Assembly (NCBI GenBank): GCA_028023455.1
Contig: JAQFVV010006221.1
Location: forward strand, 951,001-1,015,000
Length of the DNA: 64,000 nt
Source: Epiperipatus broadwayi
Taxonomy: Eukaryota; Onychophora; Udeonychophora; Euonychophora; Peripatidae
Reading direction: 5' to 3'
Positions 60,101 to 62,182 of this stretch are shown piece after piece (position 1 is the first letter of the stretch; every line of letters begins with the position of its first letter). Made by a program: the position numbers and the translations under genes. The notes under the pieces were generated by a model. It was given only the letters and a program-made list of their open reading frames with translations, was not told the origin of the DNA and did no database searches.

Positions 60101-62182
60101 ATATTCACATTATAGTGGTTTGAAGTGGAAACTTGGCCTTAAATTTCCTGCTTGTAAAGCTCAATATATATTATTTTAGTACTGAAATGATCAGATAAAT
60201 GATTGCATTGAAGTTTTGTTGGGGGGGGGGGGTAATATACAATTTGTAATATCTTTAGTTAATTTTTTGAAAGCATCGATATCCAGTTCCATTCGATACT
60301 AGTAATTTTCATTTTTTAATCTTTATTGAATGCAGTCATTCATTATGTTTGAGGTTATCAGTTTTGGAACATTGGGATAGCAATTTTTAATACTAATGAT
60401 CAAACTAGTTTGACTACCAACAATTTATCCGTTTAATAAAATATCTTTATTTCCATCTAATATATTAACATATCCAAAGTTATCGAAAATGAAATGGGGC
60501 AGGTTTTCTTTTGAATGAGAAAATTAAAAACAAATGTAAAATGTTTGGAAGATTAAAATGTCAATAAACGTCACATGATCACCATTCCTTATGCTTGCTT
60601 ATAATTGTTATCAAAACAAGCAAAACTGTTCAGACATATATGACTATATAAGATAATGAGCTTGGATTGAAAATATTATAGTGTTTTCAATTTAAGACTC
60701 ATGGTTTTGTAGTTAAGTAGAGATAAAGGTGGCTGCTGGAGAGTTGCATTAGATCCTATGACTATGTGCAGTGCTCTCAGATCCAAGATTTCTCACTGAC
60801 GAACGCCACAAGCCAGAAACTAGTCTGGGGATATTGGATGAGTAGGCACTAGATGGGGATTTTAGGCACAAGTCTTCTGGCATCCATTGACTACTCAGGC
60901 TTGCACTGAGTGGCAATACATATAGAGAGTTTTGCCTGTTTTAATAAAGTTAAAATGTAAGAATGAAAATAATTAATAAAAATAGTATTTAAGTGGATTA
61001 TGTAAAGAGGATGCTAATGCAGTGGGCTGAAAAGATATTACAATATACAAAGTAAATGAATTTCTTTCTATGTATTCATGTAAGAAATGGAATAAATGTA
61101 TTAAGAATATATTGCAGATACTCCAATATGAGAAGTGGAAAAAGAGGTTAAGTTGGTTAGAGAAAAAGAATTATGAAAAATGCTTATGAATAAAAGAATA
61201 GAAAATGCGTAAAATAGGAAAGAATGTACGATATTACCAAAGAGAGCTTAATGTAAGAGCTTTGGATATCAAGAGGAAAAAGGCAATAGTGAGATTAAGA
61301 ATTTACATTGTAGATGTACTTTATGTCAGGCTGGAGTATGTAGCTCATTTATTTTTGGAGTATAGAATGTAAAGTGTAGGAAAAATATAAAATTGATGGA
61401 AATGAAGAAGTTGTGAATTTTTAATTTTTTTGATTTAGGTCTTTATGTTAAGAATGAGAACAGTTTTTATTATATTGGGATTAAGGAGGGGGGAAGGAGA
61501 ACCAGTGCTGGAAAAGTGATTTGATGATTGTAGATCAGAAAAAGAAATAGAGGAATTAAATAAATAGGCGATTTTCAGTGATATATATCAGTCTGAGAGG
61601 CAATAAGTGTTTAATTTAGATAAAAGAGTTTTATGTACAGAAAATTATGATTTTGTCTAAGGATTAACTACTTTACATCACTTTAAATTTTAGTTTTTCA
61701 ATTTAATAATTATTCTATATAACAGTATTAATACTGAATACATCTGTAAAAATTAAAAATAGGAAAAGTATTAAAAAGAATGCAATACAAAATTTAAAAA
61801 AAGTAAACCATTTTAGTTTAAAAATATAATGATTTAAATATTTTGTAAAATTTATTTGTTTAGTGACACACCAGAATTTTTATTTTTATTAATATTATTT
61901 AAGATAACAGAAGCATTAATAAAGAAGCATAATCAAAGGAAATGGCTAGAAGTGCCAACTTCAGAGGTGGATTCTTGTAATACAGCAATGAAAGGGGATT
62001 TAAACAGAAAAGATCTACTCAGCCTAACAGATAAACTATTACTGAGTAATTTAAAAAATAGAGATTATACTTATGATTCTGATTTAGATAGTTTTGATGC
62101 TTCCTGTCCAGAATGTTTTATAAAATTAAGAGATCAAACCCCTGATGAACTGATGATGTTTCTTCATGCATGGCGATACAAG
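2272..62182 (+). CDS. RPUSD2: RPUSD2-like RNA pseudouridine synthase, nine exons, partial at both ends
   Basis: Spliced gene for an RluA-family pseudouridine synthase, which isomerises uridine to pseudouridine in RNA; vertebrate RPUSD2 is the closest match I recognise. Nine exons total 1206 nt and translate to 402 residues with matching phases at all eight junctions. In order along this product: a YYFENG and YPYFFTF block (about 34-48), an S4-like segment ending in NIIVNG (about 86-91), VVIDKP and VHPCGRYRHN (about 132-152), the catalytic block NRLDRLTSG with predicted catalytic Asp174, EYVCRVEGEFP (about 205-215), HQIRVHLQYLGFPIIND (270-286), and a C-terminal CPEC...MFLHAWRYK block (about 378-402). 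Family members usually have a longer N-terminus and a final GPGFEY-like stretch; neither is in the window. Odd point: the usual His of the HRLD motif is Asn171. No promoter or terminator is visible because the gene runs off both edges. Confidence 0.9.
2387..4130. other. Intron 1, left part, nothing recognised
   Basis: AT-rich sequence with short inverted stretches around 2500-2580 but no recognisable element or exon. Confidence 0.4.
4131..4198. repeat. Short family B foldback fragment
   Basis: It contains the family B terminal words catgatcacca and tactgtatggagagtt followed by tgcctgtttta. A tail segment in reverse orientation is followed by a tail in forward orientation, as in the larger family B copies. 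No clear target duplication. Confidence 0.5.
4199..6070. other. Intron 1, nothing recognised
   Basis: AT-rich. Short open frames (for example 4887-5087) lack any family similarity and have the base composition of the surroundings. Confidence 0.4.
6085..6480 (+). repeat. Family E repeat, single diverged copy
   Basis: Matches the family E monomer found at 25820-27493: the words cagactttca, tgaaaagataaataatc, atgctaaaccagcaat and ctgatgatggaatg occur in the same order. Open frames here are incidental to the repeat. Confidence 0.65.
6900..7500 (-). mobile_element. Family A-type terminal-repeat copy with hammerhead-like core
   Basis: The minus strand at 6922-6955 reads CTGATGA, A, the hairpin GACTT-ctgat-AAGTC, then GAAAC. 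Compared with 769-803 the hairpin has changed on both sides (GACTG/CAGTC to GACTT/AAGTC), keeping five pairs. The following AT-rich sequence resembles family A flanks only loosely, so the right boundary is approximate. Confidence 0.45.
7501..8590. other. Intron 1 with a CA microsatellite
   Basis: A (CA)n run of about 12 units lies at 7822-7846. Nothing else is recognised. Confidence 0.6.
8605..9169 (-). mobile_element. Family B retrozyme-like insertion, 565 bp
   Basis: Flanked by a perfect 14-bp target duplication, TAGATTTTAGTTAT, at 8591-8604 and 9170-9183. It holds one full reverse-oriented monomer of about 456 bp, the start of a second, then a switch to forward orientation ending gttttgcctgttt. 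No protein is encoded. The hammerhead-like fold is at 8762-8820 on the minus strand. Confidence 0.8.
8762..8820 (-). ncRNA. Hammerhead-ribozyme-like fold, family B
   Basis: Read on the minus strand: ATCCAA, then CTCCTCA, the canonical CTGATGA, the hairpin GGC-cacaa-GCC with an A facing A at its base, GAAAC, and the cleavage-type triplet ATC followed by TGGGGA and TTGGAT. TGGGGA pairs with TCCTCA (one G-U) and TTGGAT pairs with ATCCAA, giving a two-part helix I. Helix III has lost one pair in this copy. Confidence 0.55.
9184..10554. other. Intron 1 with short trinucleotide repeat
   Basis: A (TCA)n tract lies near 9727-9745. No exon or element recognised. Confidence 0.5.
10555..10612 (+). repeat. 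Diverged hammerhead-like repeat fragment
   Basis: Reads CTCA, CTGACCA, AGC-cagta-GC, AGAAACCGGTCTGGAG. The order of parts matches family B but with substitutions at the second G of CTGANGA and in helix I. Probably an old related copy; boundaries not visible. Confidence 0.35.
10613..11755. other. Intron 1, nothing recognised
   Basis: AT-rich with TA-rich tracts near 10800-10850. No element recognised. Confidence 0.4.
11762..11870 (-). repeat. Family G hairpin repeat
   Basis: Minus strand contains GATGACTTG-tgtgat-CAAGTC-GAAACATCG, a perfect six-pair stem (GACTTG/CAAGTC), and ends with a word matching tgggttcatc. The same element occurs at 58098-58620. It resembles the right half of a hammerhead but lacks CTGA. 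Confidence 0.45.
12062..12117. repeat. AAT/GAT microsatellite
   Basis: A run of AAT units passes directly into about ten GAT units. Confidence 0.9.
12376..12636. mobile_element. Family A foldback insertion
   Basis: Two inverted arms carry the family A core on both strands (12482-12513 minus, 12545-12580 plus), matching the outer parts of the element at 1-910. The 10-bp word ATAAAAGTAA flanks it at 12366-12375 and 12637-12646 as a probable target duplication. No coding capacity. Confidence 0.6.
12778..12899 (+). CDS. RPUSD2: RPUSD2-like exon 2 of the window
   Basis: Acceptor tttgcag, donor gtaatt at 12900. It encodes FRKVYPYFFTFQFYPKHYWE and then the start of the S4-like region ending YSGYEENYY. 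It corresponds to the 'RKVRPYYF' to 'YYEA' segment of vertebrate RPUSD2. The frame stays open past the donor into a poly-T run, where similarity stops, which supports the donor. Phase 1 in, phase 0 out. Confidence 0.85.
12900..15088. other. Intron 2
   Basis: AT-rich, with a long T run after the donor and a short (GA)n tract near 13384. The only structured element seen is the hairpin at 14952-15020. Confidence 0.5.
14952..15020 (+). ncRNA. 69-nt intronic hairpin, pre-miRNA-like or tiny MITE
   Basis: TTGGTACTGGT pairs with ACCAGTACCAA and AGCCACCGTACAT pairs with ATGTACAGTGGCT with one mismatch, separated by a loop of about 15 nt and a small bulge (aatag). It lies 69 bp upstream of an exon. 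Length and loop suit a microRNA precursor, but a small foldback transposon fits equally well. Confidence 0.4.
15089..15189 (+). CDS. RPUSD2: RPUSD2-like exon 3 of the window (S4-like segment)
   Basis: Acceptor atttttag, donor gtaaag at 15190. It encodes DYLFDTGNIIVNGIIVGQNY and ends in IEIYAH plus two bases of an Arg codon. The G-x-I-x-V-N-G pattern is the S4-like RNA-binding turn preceding the catalytic domain in this family. Phase 0 in, phase 2 out. Confidence 0.85.
15190..17407. other. Introns 3 and 4 around exon 4
   Basis: Apart from the exon at 16186-16273 there are only AT-rich tracts and short TA or CA repeats (near 16449 and 17345). Confidence 0.5.
16186..16273 (+). CDS. RPUSD2: RPUSD2-like exon 4 of the window
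   Basis: Acceptor tttatag, donor gtaagt at 16274. It completes Arg and encodes HERPVIRD, then ILDINNDMVVIDKPPSVP, the conserved first strand of the catalytic domain, where family members read V-V-D-K-P. Phase 2 in, phase 0 out. Confidence 0.9.
17408..17486 (+). CDS. RPUSD2: RPUSD2-like exon 5 of the window
   Basis: Acceptor attatag, donor gtaagt at 17487. It encodes VHPCGRYRHNSCLFILAKEF and GLKHLR. The VHPCGR-RHN block is diagnostic of the RPUSD2/Pus8/Pus9 branch of RluA enzymes. Phase 0 in, phase 1 out. Confidence 0.9.
17868..18243 (+). repeat. Family D repeat, one monomer plus overlap
   Basis: The word acagtagctgtaaaaggctg begins at 17869 and again at 18210, a 341-bp period. The unit matches, in reverse complement, the tandem at 54944-55723. 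No open frame. Confidence 0.7.
18262..18403. mobile_element. 142-bp foldback MITE
   Basis: TTGGACTAAAAACACGCAAA near the left end matches the reverse complement of the right end (ttttgtgtgctttaatccaa) with few mismatches, and further inner pairs (caaccacaactgg and ccagttgtgattg) extend the fold. Single copy in the window. Confidence 0.5.
18404..20880. other. Intron 5, nothing recognised
   Basis: AT-rich; short open frames such as 19469-19672 show no recognisable family. Confidence 0.4.
20895..20938 (-). ncRNA. PLE-associated three-helix motif, copy 1 (family F)
   Basis: Minus strand: AGCT, ATGAATAAA, the hairpin GGAA...TTCC, then AAAAGCGCTT and AGCT. The outer AGCT/AGCT helix and the inner hairpin both differ from the copies at 22431-22474 and 49816-49861 but remain paired. 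It lies about 70 nt downstream of a PLE endonuclease remnant. Confidence 0.4.
21005..21238 (-). pseudogene. Penelope-like GIY-YIG endonuclease C-terminal remnant
   Basis: The minus strand reads ...HKVIAE, stop, MMENNTR..., then IKEACFITDDPKAINQRDAC. This aligns with KEACFIAIDDKAMNRKDACY at the end of the endonuclease in 22555-23067. Stops interrupt the upstream part, so it is a decayed copy. Confidence 0.6.
21476..22092 (+). mobile_element. Family B retrozyme-like insertion
   Basis: A reverse-oriented tail (to about 21580) flips to forward orientation at catccattgattactctgg, runs through one monomer end, a complete monomer of about 450 bp and stops at gagttttgcctg. Hammerhead-like fold at 21922-21980. 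No certain target duplication at this copy. Confidence 0.75.
21922..21980 (+). ncRNA. Hammerhead-ribozyme-like fold, family B
   Basis: Helix I parts TCCTCA/TGGGGA and ATCCAA/TTGGAT are intact, as are GAAAC and the GTC triplet. The CTGANGA box reads CTGACAA, so this copy has lost an essential G. Confidence 0.5.
22431..22474 (-). ncRNA. PLE-associated three-helix motif, copy 2 (family F)
   Basis: Minus strand: TGCC, ATGATTATGA, hairpin GAG-agctaagtt-CTC, TTGAAAGCGCTCG, GGCA. TGCC pairs with GGCA. It lies 81 nt downstream of the endonuclease frame ending at 22555. Confidence 0.45.
22555..23067 (-). CDS. Penelope-like GIY-YIG endonuclease domain, partial ORF
   Basis: A 170-codon open frame encodes a linker with a CLRMLEIKS stretch, then VYNISCPENNCMASYYGETK, a GIY-YIG-type core in which the tyrosine pair and Gly-Glu-Thr-K are clear, followed by TRLSQHR, AIHQKSAGHACEPKNARIV and KVKEACFIAIDDKAMNRKDA. 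The H-x-K-x-x-x-H-x-C block and the late Glu are typical of PLE endonucleases, which nick target DNA. The reverse transcriptase expected upstream is not in frame; only the C-terminal half survives. The family F motif follows downstream. Confidence 0.8.
   Translation of the reverse strand: MNYNFNSDSHINFNTTFHIYELPKLDCLRMLEIKSISLNNIKTIGNYCYLTYTKDIITPNNTSQAVYNISCPENNCMASYYGETKATLSTRLSQHRYSYNKAQVDPNCNSIFAIHQKSAGHACEPKNARIVCRERNDIKRKVKEACFIAIDDKAMNRKDACYKISKKWII
23247..23734 (-). mobile_element. 488-bp non-autonomous hAT element with BED-finger exon
   Basis: Terminal inverted repeats CAGGGGTGGGCAA/TTGCCCACCCCTG and a perfect 8-bp target duplication ATGTATAT at 23239-23246 and 23735-23742 identify a hAT transposon. 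On the minus strand from 23469 it encodes MNPPKKCKIGDKCHVFNGEW and TNKYFF...VCLLCHEKK, the BED-finger-like N-terminus of GTF2IRD2/SCAND3-type transposases. The frame then runs into the opposite end, so the middle of the transposase has been deleted. Confidence 0.88.
23743..24320. other. Intron 5 segment, nothing recognised
   Basis: AT-rich stretch between the hAT insertion and the 3' end of the CR1-type LINE. Confidence 0.4.
24737..25862 (-). pseudogene. CR1-type reverse transcriptase, palm to C-terminus
   Basis: GLRQGCSMSPILFLLYLREM is the QG...SP motif of non-LTR reverse transcriptases, followed by the CTENREA, KEMGIKFSEEKSKVMMV and WEDIKLNVVNRYNDL blocks, then KRMAITWLTYGNDVL and IRWMRKVVQYAEDLDKDF. 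The expected F-A-D-D catalytic box is ruined: only GLLF, V, D remain and the frame shifts. A stop and frame changes also separate 25391-25059 and 25024-24737. The end of the first open frame (25862-25820) is inserted family E sequence. Confidence 0.75.
25820..27493. mobile_element. Family E tandem foldback insertion, 1674 bp
   Basis: Bounded by a perfect 13-bp duplication TAATAATTATTTA (25807-25819 and 27494-27506). The first segment (to about 26170) is in one orientation; the rest is about three tandem monomers in the opposite orientation, with ctttaggtcaacatgg recurring at 26173, 26625 and 27101 (periods 452 and 476). Copies are very similar, suggesting recent insertion into the LINE. Open frames inside simply follow the repeat and lack family similarity. 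The opposite strand has CTGATGA boxes but no complete hammerhead. Confidence 0.8.
27650..27960 (-). pseudogene. CR1-type reverse transcriptase fingers, degraded
   Basis: Across frames the minus strand reads NWNNTRVRLLFTGKNKDRRK and INNYKPVVVVSVLYKVFTYM, matching the P-x-x-K...NYRPVSLLSVLYKVFT segment of LINE reverse transcriptases. Stops lie on both sides. Confidence 0.6.
28740..29431 (-). pseudogene. CR1-type endonuclease, frameshifted
   Basis: The minus strand begins KIGYLNMQNGRRSEKWLELN...GLEVLAVG, the start of the APE-type endonuclease with its Asn. Farther on, MVIGDMNGHVEEIDVVDNKN appears near 28920 and a frameshifted TIDYVLIDKEG-like end near 28750. These are the conserved metal-binding and catalytic blocks, but the chain is broken. 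Confidence 0.65.
29620..30133 (-). pseudogene. LINE ORF1 SGNH-esterase-like domain
   Basis: The frame from 30133 encodes a basic, coiled-coil-like start (MKLEQIKKLMNRYDNEEINR), then VLIGDSLIRGCRDVI, the GDSL-type block of SGNH hydrolases. After a frame break GLLTRFNNRYMLDETGSINE and DELHLAKQG supply the later D-x-x-H-type block. Upstream (30134-30400) a degraded Cys-rich W-F-C segment may be a zinc knuckle. Esterase domains in ORF1 are known in CR1-group LINEs. Confidence 0.6.
30901..31800. other. Intron 5 segment, nothing recognised
   Basis: AT-rich sequence without recognisable elements. Confidence 0.4.
31801..32119. repeat. Three near-identical 106-bp units, one inverted
   Basis: Unit 31801-31906 is inverted; units 31909-32014 and about 32014-32119 are direct. 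The inverted pair meets at acacgagacaga/tctgtctcgtgt with a two-base centre. Identity is close to complete over full length, so the arrangement is young or gene-converted. No coding content. A (gacagatctctgtc) palindrome marks the centre. Confidence 0.85.
32479..32620 (+). CDS. RPUSD2: RPUSD2-like exon 6 of the window, catalytic motif
   Basis: Acceptor tttattag, donor gtaagt at 32621. It carries NRLDRLTSG; the Asp is the expected nucleophile of the pseudouridine synthase superfamily. The residue before Arg is Asn (codon aat), where most RluA enzymes have His. It ends EYVCRVEGEFPS, another family-conserved stretch. A 15-kb intron precedes it and an 11-kb intron follows. Phase 1 in, phase 2 out. 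Confidence 0.92.
32621..33309. other. Intron 6, nothing recognised
   Basis: AT-rich sequence between the catalytic exon and the first family B copy of this intron. Confidence 0.4.
33322..33414. mobile_element. Family B insertion, 93 bp
   Basis: Perfect 12-bp duplication ATATTACATCTT at 33310-33321 and 33415-33426. A reverse tail (caaaacaggcaaaactctc...) meets a forward tail (agttttgcctattttgataa...) directly. It contains only the terminal part of the family, without the ribozyme. Confidence 0.8.
33881..33940 (+). ncRNA. Hammerhead-ribozyme-like fold, family B dimer unit 1
   Basis: CTGACGA at 33898-33904, stem II GTC-cacaa-GCC with one mismatch, GAAAC, TAGTT in place of the usual TAGTC, and both parts of helix I retained. 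Confidence 0.5.
34332..34391 (+). ncRNA. Hammerhead-ribozyme-like fold, family B dimer unit 2
   Basis: CTGACGA at 34349-34355, stem II GGC-cacaa-GTC (three pairs with one G-U), GAAAC; helix I TCCTCA with TGGGGA and ATCCAA with TTGGGT. The GTC triplet has become GAT, so this copy should not cleave. Confidence 0.5.
34510..36540. other. Intron 6, nothing recognised
   Basis: AT-rich; several poly-T and poly-A tracts; no element recognised. Confidence 0.4.
37117..37365 (-). pseudogene. RTE-type reverse transcriptase fragment
   Basis: PVCFGVLDYEKAFERI matches the F-x-DYEKAFD block of RTE-type LINEs, followed by ILQEIF and, after loss of the QGDPLSP region down to VGDPLKI, INGDYLNHQNLIDDVIVL in place of INGEYLxxLRFADDIVL. 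The catalytic Phe-Ala is altered to Leu-Ile with the Asp pair kept. Confidence 0.75.
37867..38205 (-). mobile_element. Family B insertion, 339 bp
   Basis: Perfect 10-bp duplication TATCAGTAAT at 37857-37866 and 38206-38215. Mostly reverse-oriented monomer, with a final short forward tail (gtgatgttta). Confidence 0.8.
37975..38034 (-). ncRNA. Hammerhead-ribozyme-like fold, family B
   Basis: Minus strand has CTGACCA, stem II GGC-cacaa-GCC, GAAAC, the TAGTC triplet and both helix I parts. Only the G in CTGANGA is lost. Confidence 0.5.
38385..38470 (-). repeat. Possible tRNA-derived SINE head
   Basis: The minus strand has GGGTTCGCCTCCC, close to a pol III B box, about 50 nt after a weak A-box-like stretch, in a GC-richer patch (caagcaagcagttggttgc). 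A poly-A-like run (aaaaagaaaaaaaac) follows. No second copy is present to confirm. Confidence 0.3.
38550..38770 (-). pseudogene. RTE-type endonuclease fragment
   Basis: Minus strand reads VMEDFNVQIGM, then DETIVGNHGCEERTQTCE and, farther on, SNEGIEELDYIL. These match the GDFNAQIG, GPHG-x-GERN and NEIDYIL blocks of RTE endonucleases. The Gly of GDFN is Glu and stops intervene. Confidence 0.6.
38872..39263 (-). mobile_element. Family B insertion, 392 bp
   Basis: Perfect 14-bp duplication AACTATTTGCATTT at 38858-38871 and 39264-39277. Reverse-oriented until about 39200, then forward to gttttgcctgttttaat. The fold at 39016-39074 (minus) has CTGATGA but a weakened stem II and AAAAC in place of GAAAC. 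Confidence 0.8.
40253..40510. repeat. Local duplication next to a family B element
   Basis: The stretch from aaacagatattcaaaaaa through ctcttgacattaaat occurs at about 40255-40360 and again at about 40395-40490, the second copy shorter by small deletions. Confidence 0.6.
40361..41327. mobile_element. Old, diverged family B foldback copy
   Basis: A reverse-oriented monomer (to about 40905) is followed by a forward monomer (to about 41327). GACATTAAAT flanks it at 40351-40360 and 41328-41337. Divergence is much greater than at other copies. The forward copy keeps CTGATGA at 41150-41156 and a short stem II. Confidence 0.6.
41338..43602. other. Intron 6, right part, nothing recognised
   Basis: AT-rich with many T runs; no exon, transposon or RNA gene recognised. 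Confidence 0.4.
43603..43793 (+). CDS. RPUSD2: RPUSD2-like exon 7 of the window
   Basis: Acceptor gtttttcag, donor gtaaat at 43794. It encodes SHSVTCNVPL, a linker, then DGKPCCTQFERMSFNGKSSV, VLCKPFTGKMHQIRVHLQYL and the first base of Gly. TG-x-x-HQIRVHL is the second hallmark of the RluA catalytic core and lies near the active site. Phase 2 in, phase 1 out. Confidence 0.92.
43874..44087. mobile_element. 214-bp foldback element
   Basis: Ends TTTAAACAGCG and CGCTGTTTAAA are inverted, and inner arms (gttgttataatagctcaac and its reverse complement, aacctcaaag-like blocks) fold along most of the length. It begins 80 bp after an exon donor. Single copy here. Confidence 0.55.
44088..45456. other. 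Intron 7, nothing recognised
   Basis: AT-rich; a 30-bp direct repeat (tgtagattc-atattagtctcatttct) occurs near 45345 and 45410. Confidence 0.5.
45457..45802. mobile_element. 346-bp GC-richer element with inverted ends
   Basis: CTTGTCGATTAGCC at the left end matches the reverse complement of the right end CTCGTCGACTAGCC at 12 of 14 positions. The interior is markedly less AT-rich than the surroundings. No frame or second copy seen, no sure target duplication. Confidence 0.4.
45803..47114. other. Intron 7, nothing recognised
   Basis: AT-rich sequence, no recognisable element. Confidence 0.4.
47218..47270 (-). ncRNA. Hammerhead-ribozyme-like fold, family C unit 1
   Basis: Minus strand: TCTCCA, CTGACGT, stem II GAGC-cataa-GCTC, GAA, helix III ACC-agtt-GGT, C, TGGAGA. 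TCTCCA/TGGAGA gives six perfect pairs of helix I, stem II four perfect pairs, helix III three. The only departure from the consensus core is T for the last A of CTGANGA. Confidence 0.65.
47605..47652 (-). ncRNA. Hammerhead-ribozyme-like fold, family C unit 2
   Basis: Same parts as unit 1 with helix III shortened to ACC-at-GGT. Helix I TCTCCA/TGGAGA is intact and the CTGACGT box is shared with unit 1. Stem II is GGGC-cataa-GCTC, keeping pairing through a G-U. Confidence 0.62.
48100..49762. other. Intron 7, nothing recognised
   Basis: AT-rich; no element recognised. Confidence 0.4.
49763..50000. mobile_element. 238-bp foldback element carrying family F motif
   Basis: Inverted ends ttgagctttacgcaaaaaa and its near reverse complement extend inward about 75 bp on each side. 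The left arm holds the three-helix motif (49816-49861, minus strand); the right arm holds a partial copy in the other orientation. This resembles the foldback form of the family A element, suggesting a PLE terminal repeat. Confidence 0.55.
49816..49861 (-). ncRNA. PLE-associated three-helix motif, copy 3 (family F)
   Basis: Minus strand: GGCC, ATGAATATG, hairpin GAGA-cttaagt-TCTC, TGAAAGTGCTTA, GCC. GGC pairs with GCC. Aligned with the copies at 20895-20938 and 22431-22474, both helices vary but remain paired. Confidence 0.45.
50001..50963. other. Intron 7, nothing recognised
   Basis: AT-rich; the open frame 50230-50457 has no recognisable similarity. Confidence 0.35.
50977..51021. mobile_element. 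Family B micro-insertion, 45 bp
   Basis: Perfect 13-bp duplication TTGATATCATATA at 50964-50976 and 51022-51034 encloses only a reverse tail (gccaataaacatcac) and a forward tail (gtatagagagttttgcctat). Confidence 0.85.
51035..51860. other. Intron 7, purine-richer stretch
   Basis: A-rich rather than T-rich on this strand; possibly part of the unassigned element that follows. Confidence 0.3.
51861..53165 (+). other. Unassigned element-like region
   Basis: Composition changes from flanking introns: gtaatgggcccatacccgtt near 51868, a GC-richer block 52160-52560, a C-run (cgcacccccccc) near 52991 and a word gacagtatgtcattttgg near 53155. It could be a degraded LTR-type element, but no coding domain, paired LTR or target duplication was found. 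Confidence 0.25.
53170..54927. other. Intron 7, nothing recognised
   Basis: AT-rich with a G-run near 54030; nothing recognised. Confidence 0.4.
54944..55723 (-). mobile_element. Family D tandem foldback insertion, 780 bp
   Basis: Two reverse-oriented monomers (aaataagcattt at 54943, 55283 and 55622; periods 340 and 339) are followed near 55636 by a short forward segment. A 16-bp flank, ATAATAAATATTTTTA versus ATAATAAGTATTTTTA (54928-54943 and 55724-55739), differs at one base. No protein and no complete hammerhead seen. Confidence 0.75.
55740..56340. other. Intron 7, nothing recognised
   Basis: No element or exon recognised. Confidence 0.4.
56341..56592. mobile_element. MITE, copy 2 of 3, near-perfect palindrome
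   Basis: The ends match the MITE at 1356-1524. The whole unit folds on itself; the centre reads aaagacatct-gaaaa-agatgtcttt at about 56459-56483 and pairing continues outward for roughly 100 bp per arm. Confidence 0.7.
56671..56717. mobile_element. Family B micro-insertion, 47 bp
   Basis: TATTTTTATTGTT occurs at 56658-56670 and 56718-56730. Between them are only a reverse tail (aataaacatcacatgatcac) and a terminal cctgtttt. The duplication is low-complexity, so it is less secure than at 50977. Confidence 0.6.
56934..57022 (+). CDS. RPUSD2: RPUSD2-like exon 8 of the window
   Basis: Acceptor ttttaaag, donor gtaaat at 57023. It encodes GFPIINDFIYNNFIFG, continuing the HQIRVHLQYLG motif of the previous exon, and then a charged, glycine-rich tail ending MDDSE. 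The acceptor tract is short, but the GxPIxxDxxYN pattern fixes the frame. Phase 1 in, phase 0 out. Confidence 0.85.
57023..58090. other. Intron 8, left part, nothing recognised
   Basis: AT-rich. A small hairpin (ttaactaaacaattatcag and neighbours near 57175-57240) is present but unremarkable. Confidence 0.35.
58098..58620. mobile_element. Family G foldback element hosting a family B insertion
   Basis: Outer arms (gggttcatcagtgtatgatt and its near reverse complement) enclose two opposing copies of the family G hairpin seen at 11762-11870. The right-hand copy is split by the family B element at 58246-58547. Confidence 0.6.
58246..58547 (-). mobile_element. Family B insertion, 302 bp, nested
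   Basis: Perfect 11-bp duplication ACTTGTGTAAT at 58235-58245 and 58548-58558. Reverse-oriented to about 58430 then forward, ending at gatgtttattg. The fold at 58351-58410 (minus) has CTGATGA, GAAAC and GTC but a damaged stem II. Confidence 0.85.
58621..59420. other. Intron 8, nothing recognised
   Basis: AT-rich with short TA repeats. Confidence 0.4.
59421..59660. mobile_element. 240-bp foldback element
   Basis: Arms 59421-59525 and 59556-59660 are about 90% identical in reverse complement, from atgttctttaaagcagcatg inward to aagcaaatattttgaaaaat, with a 30-bp spacer. No coding capacity, single copy here. Confidence 0.7.
59766..59945. mobile_element. MITE, copy 3 of 3
   Basis: Ends ATGAATAATATTTCTG and the reverse complement; internal words tggtcatatgtttatgatta and accttgcgtgagagtgg match the copy at 56341-56592. 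Confidence 0.7.
59946..60552. other. Intron 8 with a 12-base G run
   Basis: Poly-G at 60221-60232 on this strand; otherwise nothing recognised. Confidence 0.5.
60562..60949 (+). mobile_element. Family B insertion, 388 bp
   Basis: Perfect 9-bp duplication TTAAAATGT at 60553-60561 and 60950-60958. A short reverse tail (to about 60628) is followed by a forward monomer to gttttgcctgttttaataaa. Confidence 0.85.
60781..60838 (+). ncRNA. Hammerhead-ribozyme-like fold, family B
   Basis: CTGACGA at 60796-60802, GAAAC, TAGTC triplet; helix I TTCTCA/TGGGGA (with G-U pairs) and ATCCAA/TTGGAT intact. Stem II has one mismatch (CGC-cacaa-GCC), again with A facing A at its base. One of the best preserved family B copies. 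Confidence 0.58.
61005..61540 (+). pseudogene. CR1-type LINE C-terminal remnant
   Basis: Across frames: RMLMQWAEKILQYTK aligns with AIRWMRKVVQYAEDLDKDF at the end of the CR1 copy at 24737-25862, and VAHLFLEYRM resembles the E-H-L-L-x-E-C end of LINE proteins. Many stops. Opposite orientation to the other copy. Confidence 0.45.
61904..62182 (+). CDS. RPUSD2: RPUSD2-like exon 9 of the window
   Basis: The acceptor is taken as ttatttaag, the only nearby AG that gives phase 0. It encodes ITEALIKKHNQRKWLEVPTS, a variable acidic stretch, then SCPECFIKLRDQTPDELMMF and LHAWRYK. The CPEC pair and MFLHAWRYK match the C-terminal block of RPUSD2. Donor gtattt at 62183. If unspliced, translation would stop five codons later (62195), so an alternative C-terminus is possible, but the family continues with a GPG-like segment not found in the remaining 1.8 kb. 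Confidence 0.85.
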
